Source: Gallionellaceae bacterium (lineage in GTDB: Bacteria; Pseudomonadota; Gammaproteobacteria; Burkholderiales; Gallionellaceae). Taken from it: DNA of 64,000 nt. Both the position numbers and the translations under genes were made by a program. The notes beneath the pieces were generated by a model, which was not told the origin of the DNA, made no database searches, and saw only the letters and a program-made list of their open reading frames with translations. Of the stretch, positions 17,244 through 26,136 are shown piece by piece. How positions within the stretch are numbered: the stretch's first letter is position 1; the number at the start of each line of letters is the position of its first letter. Where the stretch lies: the NCBI GenBank assembly GCA_030823955.1, contig JAVBYO010000030.1:33745-97744 (forward strand), in the 5' to 3' direction.

Positions 17244-19955
17244 TCACCTTTTGCGCAACAACGCTTTCTCGATCTCTACCGCGACGAACAACAACACACC
17301 GAAGGCGACGATCCGCGTCCACGCTGCTAGGTCGATGGCGACCGTGCCGAACATCTGTTGCATCGGCGCTAGGTAGGTGAAGGAAAGTTGCAGCACGAGC
17401 AGCACGCCTATGGTGAGCAACACGACCGGATTGCCGAACAGACCTGCGCGGGAAAAAACCGGTGCGAGCAGGTAACGGCAATTGAACAGATACACGATCT
17501 CGCCCATCACCAATGCGTTGACCGCCACTGTGCGACTTTCTTCCAGCCCGACTCCGCGCCCACTTTCCCACAGGAACAGGGCGAACGGCCCGGCAGTCAG
17601 CAAGGCCGATACAAAAGCGATACGCCACAACATGAACCCGGACAGGATGGGCTCCCCGACTGCACGGGGCGGTCGCCGCATCACGCCGGGTTCGCTCTTT
17701 TCAAAAGACAATGCCAGCGCAAGTGTCACCGCTGTGACCATGTTCACCCACAGGATCTGCACCGGTGTGATCGGTAGCGTCATACCAAACAGGATCGCCA
17801 CCAACACCATGCCGGCCTCGCCGCCATTGGTGGGAATGACGAACACGATGGCTTTCTTGATGTTGTCGTACACGGTGCGGCCTTCCTGCACCGCATGGGC
17901 GATGGTGGCGAAATCATCATCTGCCAGCACCATCTGCGCCGCCTCTTTGGCGACTTCTGTCCCTTTTCGGCCCATCGCCACACCGACATCGGCCCGTTTC
18001 AGCGCGGGAGCATCATTCACCCCGTCACCGGTCATCGCCACGATCTCGCCGTTGGCCTGTAATGCCTCGACTAGGCGCAACTTGTGCTGCGGGCTGGCGC
18101 GGGCGAACACATCCGTTTCACTCACAGCTTTGCGCAATGCCGCATCGTCCATGCCGTCCAATTCGCTTCCGGTGAGCACACCGCCGCTGCCGATACCCAG
18201 TTGCAGGGCGATGGCGGCAGCCGTCTCGGCATGGTCCCCGGTGATCATCTTGACGCGGATACCCGCAGCGAGACACTCACGCACGGCAACCATAGCCTCG
18301 TCACGCGGCGGATCGGTGATGCCGACCATGCCCAGTAGGATGAAGTCCGATTTCACATCACTGAAGTTCAGTTCGCGCTGTGTCGCCGCGACAGATTTCA
18401 CCGCCAGAGCCAGCACACGCTGTCCGAGTGCCCCGGTGGCGGCCATCTTGCCATGCCAGGCGCTCATATCCAGCGGCACATCCCCGCCGGTTTGGCGTTG
18501 GCTACTGCACATGGCCAGCACTTCTTCCGGCGCGCCTTTGACGAAAACCACCGCATGGCCGGTGTGATCGTGATGCAGCGTCGCCATAAAACGGTGCTCG
18601 GATTCGAACGGGATCACATCGGTACGCGGCAGTCTGCCGTGTTCGAACGGTCCATCCAGACCCGCCTTGAGTGCCAATGTCACCAGCGCCCCCTCGGTAG
18701 GATCACCCGCCACTTGCCATGTACCGGCGCTCTCGGCCAACACACTGTCGTTGCATAACAAACCGGCACGGAACAGCTCCTGTAGTGCGTCCTGCCCGCC
18801 CACCTCGACGGACAACCCGGCGATGCTGAAGCCGCCATGCGGTGCATAACCTCCACCGCTGACTTCGACGATCTGCTCGGCAGTCAATACCCGCTGCACG
18901 GTCATCTCGTTGCGTGTCAGCGTGCCGGTCTTGTCGGTACAGATCACCGTGACCGAACCCAATGCCTCGACTGCGGGCAGACGGCGGACGATGGCGTTAC
19001 GCTTGGCCATGCGCTGTACGCCCAGAGCCAGGGTGATGGTCATGATCGCGGGCAGGCCTTCCGGGATCGCGGCGACTGCCATACTCACTGCGGCCAGGAA
19101 CATCTCGCCGAAGCCGTTGTGATGCACCATCCAGCCGAACAGGAACGTGATACCCGCAAGCAACAGAATGGCAATGGTCAATATCCGGCTGAACTCGGTC
19201 ATCTTGCGCAACAACGGCGTGGTCAGCTCCTGCACCTGACCCAGCATGGCACTGATACATCCGATCTCGGTGGCATCAGCCGTTGCCACCACCACGCCCG
19301 TGCCCTGCCCGTACACCACCAGCGTCCCCGAATACGCCATGCAGACACGGTCACCGAGCGGGGCTTGCACTTCAACTGCGTCCACGCCCTTTTCGACAGG
19401 GGCCGATTCTCCGGTCAGCGCGGCTTCCTCGATACGCAGGTTCTTCACCGTCAGCAAACGCAGGTCGGCGGGCACCTTGTCGCCGGATTGCAGCACCACG
19501 ATGTCGCCCGACACCAGCGTCTCCGCCGCCACCACGGTACGCTTGCCTTCGCGCAGCACTGTAGCCTCCGGAGACAACATGAGACGGATAGCATCCATCG
19601 CCTTCTCCGCCTTGCCTTCCTGCAGGAAACCGATGATGGCATTGATGACCACCACGCCGACGATCACACTGGTGTCTACCCAGTGTGCGAGCAAAGCAGT
19701 GACCGCCGCCGAGGCCAGCAGCACATAGATCAGCACATTGTGGAATTGCAGCAGGAAGCGCAGCAAGGGCCCGTGACGTTTGACCGGGGTCAGGTGGTTC
19801 GCACCGTATTCACCCAGCCGCCGCAACGCTTCTTCCTGACTCAGGCCTTGTGTGGCCGACTTGGTCGATTCGAGTGCCTGTTGTGCCGACAAAACATGCC
19901 AGCGGCTTGGCGCATGCGCATCTGTTTCCTGTTCGCTGGCGATATTTCTGGGCAT
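17244..19955 (-). CDS. P-type cation-transporting ATPase (P2/Ca2+-type)
   Basis: The 903-residue pump has an N-terminal cation-ATPase domain, the actuator motif LTGES near residue 180, PEGLP in membrane helix 4 (298-302), the phosphorylated Asp341 in DKTGTLT, and the hinge motif MTGDGVNDAPALK. Ten hydrophobic segments in the 2+2+6 order are readable. PEGLP and overall length place it with Ca2+- or Na+/K+-type P2 pumps, and not the heavy-metal CPx type, as no CPC motif or N-terminal metal domain is present. The transported ion is not certain. It is transcribed divergently from the YfaZ-like gene. Confidence 0.9.
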   Translation of the reverse strand: MPRNIASEQETDAHAPSRWHVLSAQQALESTKSATQGLSQEEALRRLGEYGANHLTPVKRHGPLLRFLLQFHNVLIYVLLASAAVTALLAHWVDTSVIVGVVVINAIIGFLQEGKAEKAMDAIRLMLSPEATVLREGKRTVVAAETLVSGDIVVLQSGDKVPADLRLLTVKNLRIEEAALTGESAPVEKGVDAVEVQAPLGDRVCMAYSGTLVVYGQGTGVVVATADATEIGCISAMLGQVQELTTPLLRKMTEFSRILTIAILLLAGITFLFGWMVHHNGFGEMFLAAVSMAVAAIPEGLPAIMTITLALGVQRMAKRNAIVRRLPAVEALGSVTVICTDKTGTLTRNEMTVQRVLTAEQIVEVSGGGYAPHGGFSIAGLSVEVGGQDALQELFRAGLLCNDSVLAESAGTWQVAGDPTEGALVTLALKAGLDGPFEHGRLPRTDVIPFESEHRFMATLHHDHTGHAVVFVKGAPEEVLAMCSSQRQTGGDVPLDMSAWHGKMAATGALGQRVLALAVKSVAATQRELNFSDVKSDFILLGMVGITDPPRDEAMVAVRECLAAGIRVKMITGDHAETAAAIALQLGIGSGGVLTGSELDGMDDAALRKAVSETDVFARASPQHKLRLVEALQANGEIVAMTGDGVNDAPALKRADVGVAMGRKGTEVAKEAAQMVLADDDFATIAHAVQEGRTVYDNIKKAIVFVIPTNGGEAGMVLVAILFGMTLPITPVQILWVNMVTAVTLALALSFEKSEPGVMRRPPRAVGEPILSGFMLWRIAFVSALLTAGPFALFLWESGRGVGLEESRTVAVNALVMGEIVYLFNCRYLLAPVFSRAGLFGNPVVLLTIGVLLVLQLSFTYLAPMQQMFGTVAIDLAAWTRIVAFGVLLFVAVEIEKALLRKR

Positions 19956-20116
19956 AAACTCTTCTGCTCCGCTGTCGAAATGAATAGCCGTTCGATTGTA
20001 ACACCGTGAAATATCCCGACTGTGCGGGGAGCCTCAGTGCTGCATACGTCAGCCGATAATCTGTACAATCCGCGCATCATCTGATCCGGATAACGCGGGT
20101 TCGTTTAGGAGACATC

Positions 20117-20692
20117 ATGTTTTTCATGCGCATACTGGGGGTTGCGTTGTTATCGGCGAGCACTCCGCTCTTCGCGGATGCACTCGATATCAACATGAAC
20201 AACTCCGCCGTACAACTCAGATTCGACACTTCCGCCGGGATCGGGGAAGGCCCGGCCAAGCTCAGAGGCGGTCTGCTGCTGAACGATAGCAACAACCTTC
20301 TGGCCGAAGCGGGTGTCGCGGCATCGGGGGGCGGCGGTGAAGAAGGTGGCGGCGGGCCGGTCGCGGGCGGCGGCCTCAAGACAGTATTCGGGACGGTGCA
20401 GCAGAACGGCATCACCAGCACGGTCGCGGGGATCGCCATCGGCCTCGAGGGCGGTTATAGCCTGCCGACGGAGATACCGATCAGTCTGGTCGGTGAATAT
20501 CTTTTTTCGCTGAAGATCATCTCGTTCTTGGATTCGGAGCGTTTCAGCCAGTACGGCATGCGGGTGGAGATCGCGGGCTCACCGCAAGCAAAGATCTATG
20601 TCGGTTACCGCGAGATCAGTTTCGGCATCAAAGATGCGGGCAGTGCCGTGCTGGATAAGGGGACACATATCGGCATGAACATCTCGTTCTGA
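20117..20692 (+). CDS. YfaZ-like outer-membrane protein
   Basis: The 191-residue product has a Sec signal peptide (cleavage probably after LFA at about residue 21) and a body of alternating polar/hydrophobic beta-strands ending in Phe (MNISF), the C-terminal signature for outer-membrane insertion. The strand TSAGIGEGPAKLRGGLLLN and the overall size match the YfaZ family of small predicted beta-barrels of unknown function. An unusual Gly-rich stretch with several runs of GGGG lies near residue 72, probably a loop. TAGGAG lies 5 bases before the ATG. It sits alone between two divergent or convergent genes. Confidence 0.75.
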   Translation: MFFMRILGVALLSASTPLFADALDINMNNSAVQLRFDTSAGIGEGPAKLRGGLLLNDSNNLLAEAGVAASGGGGEEGGGGPVAGGGLKTVFGTVQQNGITSTVAGIAIGLEGGYSLPTEIPISLVGEYLFSLKIISFLDSERFSQYGMRVEIAGSPQAKIYVGYREISFGIKDAGSAVLDKGTHIGMNISF

Positions 20693-20733
20693 CCGGCATG
20701 ATCCGGCACTGATGCCGCACTATCCGCAGATAT

Positions 20734-20847
20734 TCAGCGGCTGGAATATGTGGCGGTAGAAGAATCGCTGTGGACACCTTCCATCGCGTTCACAGGATTC
20801 GACAAGACGATTGCGGCAAGGCAGACCAGCAAGACGGCTTTTTCCAT
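20734..20847 (-). CDS. Small secreted peptide (37 codons)
   Basis: This short gene was found from its ribosome site: AGGGAG lies 6-7 bases before the ATG at 20847. The peptide starts MEKAVLLVCLAAIVLSNPVN and has a classic Sec signal, with likely cleavage after VNA at residue 21. The mature peptide is only 16 residues (MEGVHSD then Ser/Thr-rich, ending SSR). No family is recognised. It converges with the YfaZ-like gene. A signal peptide plus a strong ribosome site in so short a frame is unlikely by chance, but a decayed gene remnant cannot be excluded. Confidence 0.55.
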   Translation of the reverse strand: MEKAVLLVCLAAIVLSNPVNAMEGVHSDSSTATYSSR

Positions 20848-21160
20848 GATATTTCTCCCTGAATGAGTTTGATGACTCACGATGGAGAAAGTCTAACAAC
20901 AACCCTTCCCGCACCAAGGCTGGAAAAGAGCAGTTTTATCACCTCATTTGAGTCTCTTCAGCCCTCGCCCCGCTCAGCCCCATCAGCAAATTCAGCTTGT
21001 AACAATCATTTAACAACTTACCTGCCAAGCGACGCTCGGGCATCCAAACCCAGTCTGCCACTGGATTGACGTGCGATATATAGACTATTTACATGAATAT
21101 ATAGGCCAAACTATATATTGCGCTTGACGGACATCACACAGAGAATGCGCGCTGCTTTTT
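20848..21160. other. Intergenic region before the heme-sensor genes
   Basis: About 310 bp without a gene. The second half is AT-rich (around 21070-21120, with ATATATAGAC and ATATATAGGC) and probably holds the promoter of the GGDEF-EAL gene. I see no convincing operator or riboswitch. Confidence 0.5.
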
Positions 21161-23689
21161 TTGGGCCCTTTCGTGAACACCCTATTTTCATCGCTACAAA
21201 ACAAGTGGGCAGCACAATCAACTCAGACAAAACTTCACCTCCTTATTCAATCAACCCTACTAATAGTGGGGTTTGGCCTGTACCACGCAGTCACTGAACA
21301 TTTCTCCAGGTATCTACTCGCCAGCGCGGGCACGCGCGGTGCAGAGATCGCTGACGGCCTGATCAATTCCCTGAACCTCATGATGCTGAACGGCAGCATC
21401 TCCTCGCCGCAGAACCGCCGCCTGCTGATCGACAAGATGTCCGATTCGCACGGGGTATCCGACCTGCGGATCATTCGTGCCCAGCAGGTCATCGACCAGT
21501 TCGGCAAAGGTTTGCCGGAAGAGGCCCCTGCCGACGAGATCGACCTGCACGTGCTGCAAAGCGGCAAAAAGATCGTGACCAGGCTCGAAGACGATGACGG
21601 TCGTTTTATCGTGCGCGTCTCCGTCCCGTTCATCGCTTCGGATAATTTCCGCGGAACCAATTGCCTCGCCTGTCACCATGTACGCAAGAACTCGGTCAAC
21701 GGTGCGGCGAGCATGGTGATCGACATGTCGGACGAGGCCCGGCAGTTCGCGGCATTCGAACACAGCCTGCTGGGAACATGGTTACTCATACAACTCGCGC
21801 TGGCGCTCACTGTCAGTATGCTTGTGCGTTCGACCCTGAAGCGCCACGTCGAGAATCCGATCAAAGAACTGAAGCAAACCATTTCCGAGATCATGCTGGA
21901 CAAGGACCTGTCGCGCCGTGCCGTCTCGTTCGGGACACACGGTGAATTCGACAGCCTGGTGACCACATTCAACGGCCTGCTGTCCGATCTGAGCGACACG
22001 ACAGAACAGCTCAAGCTGCTCGCCAAAGTATTCCATAGCAGCCGCGAAGCCATCATCATCACCGACACCAACAATCTCATTGTCGCGGTCAATCCGGCAT
22101 TCGAAGAGTTGACCGGTTACTCGGCCCTAGAGGTGATCGGCAACAATCCGCGCATGTTCAAATCGGGCAGACAAGAAGCTTCTTTCTATCAGCGGATGTG
22201 GCAGGAGATCAACACCAGCGGCAATTGGCACGGCGAACTGTGGAACCGCAAGAAATCCGGCGAGGACTTCCTGGAGTGGTTGTCGATCACCCGCGTGATG
22301 AATCCCGACAATACCCAGGCCACACATTATGTCGCGATCTTCATCGACATCACCATGCGCCGGGAGATCGAACAACAGGTCTATCACATGGCGCACCACG
22401 ACGCGCTGACCGGCCTGCCGAACCGGACTTTGTTCCGGGACCGCATCAAACAGGCGCTGGCCGCCATCCAGCGCAATGACCGCGGGGTCGGACTGATGTA
22501 CCTCGATCTGGACCGATTCAAACAGATCAACGACTCGCTGGGCCATGCGGTGGGCGACGAATTGCTCAAAGAAGCCGCTGCGCGTCTGCTCAAATGTGTG
22601 CGTGATACCGATACCGTATGCCGTCAGGGCGGTGACGAGTTCCTCATCCTTCTGCCTGATGTCGGTCGTCCCGACCGGCTCGCACGGATCGCCGAGTCCA
22701 TCGTTGATGCGATGAAGAAACACTTCTACATCGGCACGCATGAGCTTTCCATCTCCGGCAGCCTCGGCATCAGTGTCGCTCCCGATGACGGTATCGACAG
22801 CGAGACCCTCATCAAACATGCCGATGCCGCGATGTATCACGCCAAAAAGCTGGGACGCAACAACTATCAGTTCTTCAAATCTGATATGAATCAGAACGCC
22901 CACGACCGCCTGATCCTGGAATCCCATCTGAAACGGGCTATCCACCATCGTGAGCTGTTTCTGGCCTATCAACCCCTCATGGATGCACGCAACAACAGGA
23001 TCGTGGGCATGGAAGCACTGCTCAGATGGAACAGCGAGGAGCACGGTCCCGTGCCGCCCTCGATCTTCATCCCCATCGCCGAGAGTGCCGGTCTCATCAC
23101 CGAGATCGGCGCTTGGGTCTTGGAGCAGGCCTGTACACAAAACAAACGCTGGCAAGATGCCGGTCTGATCTCGGTACCGGTCGCGGTGAACCTCTCGGCG
23201 ATCCAGTTCGCGCAAAAAGACATCGTGCGCACCATCCAGCAGGTTCTGATCGAATCTAGGCTGGAAGCCCAGTGGCTGGATCTGGAGATCACCGAAGGTA
23301 TCGCCATCGATGACGGCAAAGGCACGCTCGCCAGACTGAATGAGTTGAAAGCCATCGGTGTCCGTATTTCCATCGACGATTTCGGCACGGGTTATTCGTC
23401 GCTCAGATATTTGCAGCAATTCCCGATCGACAAACTGAAGATAGACAGGTCATTCGTCACTGATATCAAAACCGGCGGCAAAGGCCAGGCGATCATCAAG
23501 ACCATCATCGGCATGGGGCACTCCCTTGGAATGAAGCTGGTTGCGGAAGGCGTGGAAGACCGCAACGAACTTGATTTCCTGCTGGAGAACGGTTGTGATG
23601 AGATACAGGGATACTATTTCAGCCAACCGCTCTCACCCGCCGAGTTCCAGCATTTCGCTCTCGCCAAGAAAATTTCGACCACCAAATGA
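21161..23689 (+). CDS. Membrane c-heme sensor-HAMP-PAS-GGDEF-EAL protein
   Basis: The roughly 840-residue protein has a first membrane helix (about 26-44), a periplasmic domain with a c-type heme motif CLACH at 168-172, a second helix near 198-215, HAMP, PAS/PAC, GGDEF (RQGGDEFLI) and EAL (MEALLRW, DDFGTGYSSL). Both catalytic motifs look intact, so it may make or degrade c-di-GMP depending on heme redox or ligand state. The periplasmic domain is clearly homologous to that of the next gene. The start is uncertain: the frame opens at TTG 21161 or GTG 21173, neither with a good ribosome site; see the finding on a poly-T tract. Confidence 0.88.
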   Translation: MGPFVNTLFSSLQNKWAAQSTQTKLHLLIQSTLLIVGFGLYHAVTEHFSRYLLASAGTRGAEIADGLINSLNLMMLNGSISSPQNRRLLIDKMSDSHGVSDLRIIRAQQVIDQFGKGLPEEAPADEIDLHVLQSGKKIVTRLEDDDGRFIVRVSVPFIASDNFRGTNCLACHHVRKNSVNGAASMVIDMSDEARQFAAFEHSLLGTWLLIQLALALTVSMLVRSTLKRHVENPIKELKQTISEIMLDKDLSRRAVSFGTHGEFDSLVTTFNGLLSDLSDTTEQLKLLAKVFHSSREAIIITDTNNLIVAVNPAFEELTGYSALEVIGNNPRMFKSGRQEASFYQRMWQEINTSGNWHGELWNRKKSGEDFLEWLSITRVMNPDNTQATHYVAIFIDITMRREIEQQVYHMAHHDALTGLPNRTLFRDRIKQALAAIQRNDRGVGLMYLDLDRFKQINDSLGHAVGDELLKEAAARLLKCVRDTDTVCRQGGDEFLILLPDVGRPDRLARIAESIVDAMKKHFYIGTHELSISGSLGISVAPDDGIDSETLIKHADAAMYHAKKLGRNNYQFFKSDMNQNAHDRLILESHLKRAIHHRELFLAYQPLMDARNNRIVGMEALLRWNSEEHGPVPPSIFIPIAESAGLITEIGAWVLEQACTQNKRWQDAGLISVPVAVNLSAIQFAQKDIVRTIQQVLIESRLEAQWLDLEITEGIAIDDGKGTLARLNELKAIGVRISIDDFGTGYSSLRYLQQFPIDKLKIDRSFVTDIKTGGKGQAIIKTIIGMGHSLGMKLVAEGVEDRNELDFLLENGCDEIQGYYFSQPLSPAEFQHFALAKKISTTK

Positions 23690-23738
23690 ATCAGCCCTCT
23701 TTACCCGTTTACCTGTAATCCAATGAAAGTGCATCGCC

Positions 23739-25787
23739 ATGAAAAAAAACCTGCCCGTCTTCGACACTGAGATCAATTACCCCGATGACAGTGTCTTCGT
23801 CACCAAGACCGACACCAAAGGGATCATCACCTACGCGAACGATTCTTTCGTCGAGATCAGCGGGTTCTCACGGGAAGAATTGATCGGGATCAACCACAAC
23901 GTCGTGCGCCATCCCGATATGCCGGAATGGGCCTTTGCCGACCTGTGGAAAACGGTCAATGGCGGCCACCCCTGGCGCGGTATCGTCAAGAATCGCGCCA
24001 AGAGCGGACAATATTACTGGGTACGGGCGACGGTTTCCCCGATCGTGAACCACGGCAAAGTGGTCGGCTACATCTCGCTCAGGAAGAAACCGACAAAAGA
24101 GGAAGTCGCCGCAGCGACGCGCGCCTACAAATCGAATGTCCCCCCGCAACAGTCTCGCACTCTGACGACCTGGTTCCGCGATCTGCCGCTACAGAGCAAG
24201 ATGCAACTGCTCATCCAGCCCGTGTTCTTCCTGATGCTGGGCGGTGCCATCATCGGCATCTCCAACCATACCCAGTCGAGTATGGTCTATTCGGCCCAAT
24301 CACGCGCCGAAGGCATCGCCAATGAAGTCATCGACAGCGCGAACATGCTCATGGTCACGGGTAGGATCAGTGAACCGGACACCCGCAAACTATTGCTGAA
24401 AAAGATATCCTCTTCCGGCAACATCGTCGGACTGCGACTGTTCAGATCCGAGCAGGTGGTGCAGCAGTTCGGTGCCGGGCTGCCCGAGGAGGCGGCGATG
24501 GGCGACATCGAGCGCAACGTACTGACCAGCGGCAAACCGCATTATCAAACTGAGCAGCGGGATGGCCGCACGATATTCCGTGCCATCACCCCCTATACCG
24601 CAAGCCGGGATTTTCATGGCACCGACTGCCTGTCTTGCCACAATGTCGCGCAAGGAAGTGTGCTGGGCGCCTCCGACATCGAGATCGATCTGAGCAAGGA
24701 CGTCAGCAGAGTACATTCTGTCATCACGGCACTCATCATCGGGCAAGTCGCCTTCCAGCTGTTCCTGTTCTTTTTCATCGGCTGGGTGATCTCGAGGTTC
24801 ATCGTCAAACCGGTGGAAGACATCAAGAGCCATCTGAGCGACGTGGTGAACTGCGATATGAACCGGCAGGTAGAGATCAGCGGACGGGACGAGATGGGGG
24901 AGATCCTCTGCTCGGTACAGTCCAGCAAAGTGTTATTGGGCGCGATCTGCGACCAGATCAAGTCCGTGGCAACCCAATTGGAATCCCGTGCCACCCTTCT
25001 GTCGGAGACCATCAACGGGGTAGAGACCAGCTCCCGCCTACAGTCGGAAGCGGCCAGCAGCATGGCTGCGGCAGTGGAGGAGCTGACCGTGAGTATCAAC
25101 CAGGTCGCGGAAAACGCCAGCGATGTCCATCATGTATCGGTCAGCTCCAAGAGTGCCGCCAATGACGGCGGAAAGATCGTGCAACAGGTCGCTGCCGACA
25201 TGTCCGATATCCATGTGGTGGTGACCAATACCTCGACTGCGGTGCAACAACTCGGCGCCCGCTCCACCGAGATCCAAAGCATCGTGAACACCATTCAGGA
25301 ACTGGCGGACCAGACCAATCTGCTGGCATTGAATGCCGCGATCGAGGCGGCGCGGGCCGGCGAGAACGGACGGGGCTTCGCCGTCGTCGCCGACGAGGTG
25401 AGAAAACTGGCCGAAAAGACCACCCGTTCCACCCATGAGATCTCGGCCATGACCCTTGCGATCAGTGAAAGCACCCGCTCTGCCGTGGTCGAGATGAACA
25501 TCACCGTGGAAAAAGTAAAAAGCGGCACCGATCTGGCCAAACAAGCGGGCGATGCCATCATCGAGATCGATCTCGGAGCACATCGCGTGCAGAACGGTAT
25601 CCAGGACATCACATCCTCGATCAGCGAACAAAGCGCCGTCGCACAGGACATCGCCGCCAACGTTGAACGGGTGGCCCGCATGTCGGAGAACAACAGCGGA
25701 GCGATGTCCGAAGTGTCCAACACCGTCGACAATCTAAGGAAATACTCCCACGAACTGGCGCTATCGGTTGCTCATTTCCACATTTAA
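23739..25787 (+). CDS. PAS and periplasmic c-heme methyl-accepting chemotaxis protein
   Basis: The 682-residue receptor has an N-terminal cytoplasmic Aer-like PAS domain (about 10-125), a membrane helix (158-176), a periplasmic sensor domain with CLSCH at 297-301, a second helix (about 328-350), HAMP and a long coiled-coil signalling domain. The hairpin tip is [20 protein letters not shown]. It would report redox state to CheA, either by PAS cofactor or by periplasmic heme. The sensor domain aligns along its length with that of the preceding GGDEF-EAL protein, for example FGAGLPEEA here against FGKGLPEEA there. The two genes are 49 bp apart and probably cotranscribed. Confidence 0.93.
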   Translation: MKKNLPVFDTEINYPDDSVFVTKTDTKGIITYANDSFVEISGFSREELIGINHNVVRHPDMPEWAFADLWKTVNGGHPWRGIVKNRAKSGQYYWVRATVSPIVNHGKVVGYISLRKKPTKEEVAAATRAYKSNVPPQQSRTLTTWFRDLPLQSKMQLLIQPVFFLMLGGAIIGISNHTQSSMVYSAQSRAEGIANEVIDSANMLMVTGRISEPDTRKLLLKKISSSGNIVGLRLFRSEQVVQQFGAGLPEEAAMGDIERNVLTSGKPHYQTEQRDGRTIFRAITPYTASRDFHGTDCLSCHNVAQGSVLGASDIEIDLSKDVSRVHSVITALIIGQVAFQLFLFFFIGWVISRFIVKPVEDIKSHLSDVVNCDMNRQVEISGRDEMGEILCSVQSSKVLLGAICDQIKSVATQLESRATLLSETINGVETSSRLQSEAASSMAAAVEELTVSINQVAENASDVHHVSVSSKSAANDGGKIVQQVAADMSDIHVVVTNTSTAVQQLGARSTEIQSIVNTIQELADQTNLLALNAAIEAARAGENGRGFAVVADEVRKLAEKTTRSTHEISAMTLAISESTRSAVVEMNITVEKVKSGTDLAKQAGDAIIEIDLGAHRVQNGIQDITSSISEQSAVAQDIAANVERVARMSENNSGAMSEVSNTVDNLRKYSHELALSVAHFHI

Positions 25788-26136
25788 TCGCCATGCCGCT
25801 CCGGAGCAGTCCGGAGTGGTGTTTCGCTTTCAGGCGTTGCGCGCAGATTCATTGATTGCTGATATCCAATGAATTAAACAGTAATTCTCGCAAAACACTC
25901 TCAGCATCAACAAACCGTTTCTCTGTCGCAGCCGTCTTTCAGCGCCATCTCCCCTTACCGCCAGTACCCTCTTTTAGGCCGTTCATCTGGAAAGGCATAC
26001 CTCCCGTATCCGCCCCTCCTTTATGCCTGAATGGATTTGAGCCCATCGCTTGCCATGCGTAGATTTGCCCACACTTCGCGCTGGAATGGCGGGGGACGCA
26101 AGTATCGGAGTTACAGGCAACATAATGGGAGCAGTC
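25788..26136. other. Intergenic region before the multiheme cytochrome
   Basis: About 350 bp with only small unsupported frames. It likely contains the cytochrome promoter and leader. A GGGACGCAAG string at 26093-26102 recalls part of the GEMM c-di-GMP riboswitch, but the other conserved parts are not found. Confidence 0.5.

Noticed and set aside
18837..20009. 390-codon plus-strand ORF opposite the P-type ATPase
   Set aside because: Its composition (His, Gln, Arg, Asp-rich) is that of a reverse-frame shadow; the ATPase on the other strand has all family motifs.
26093..26102. GGGACGCAAG resembling part of a GEMM c-di-GMP riboswitch before the multiheme cytochrome
   Set aside because: The paired upstream segment (GCAAACC-like) and the second stem are not found at the right distances, so the match is probably chance.
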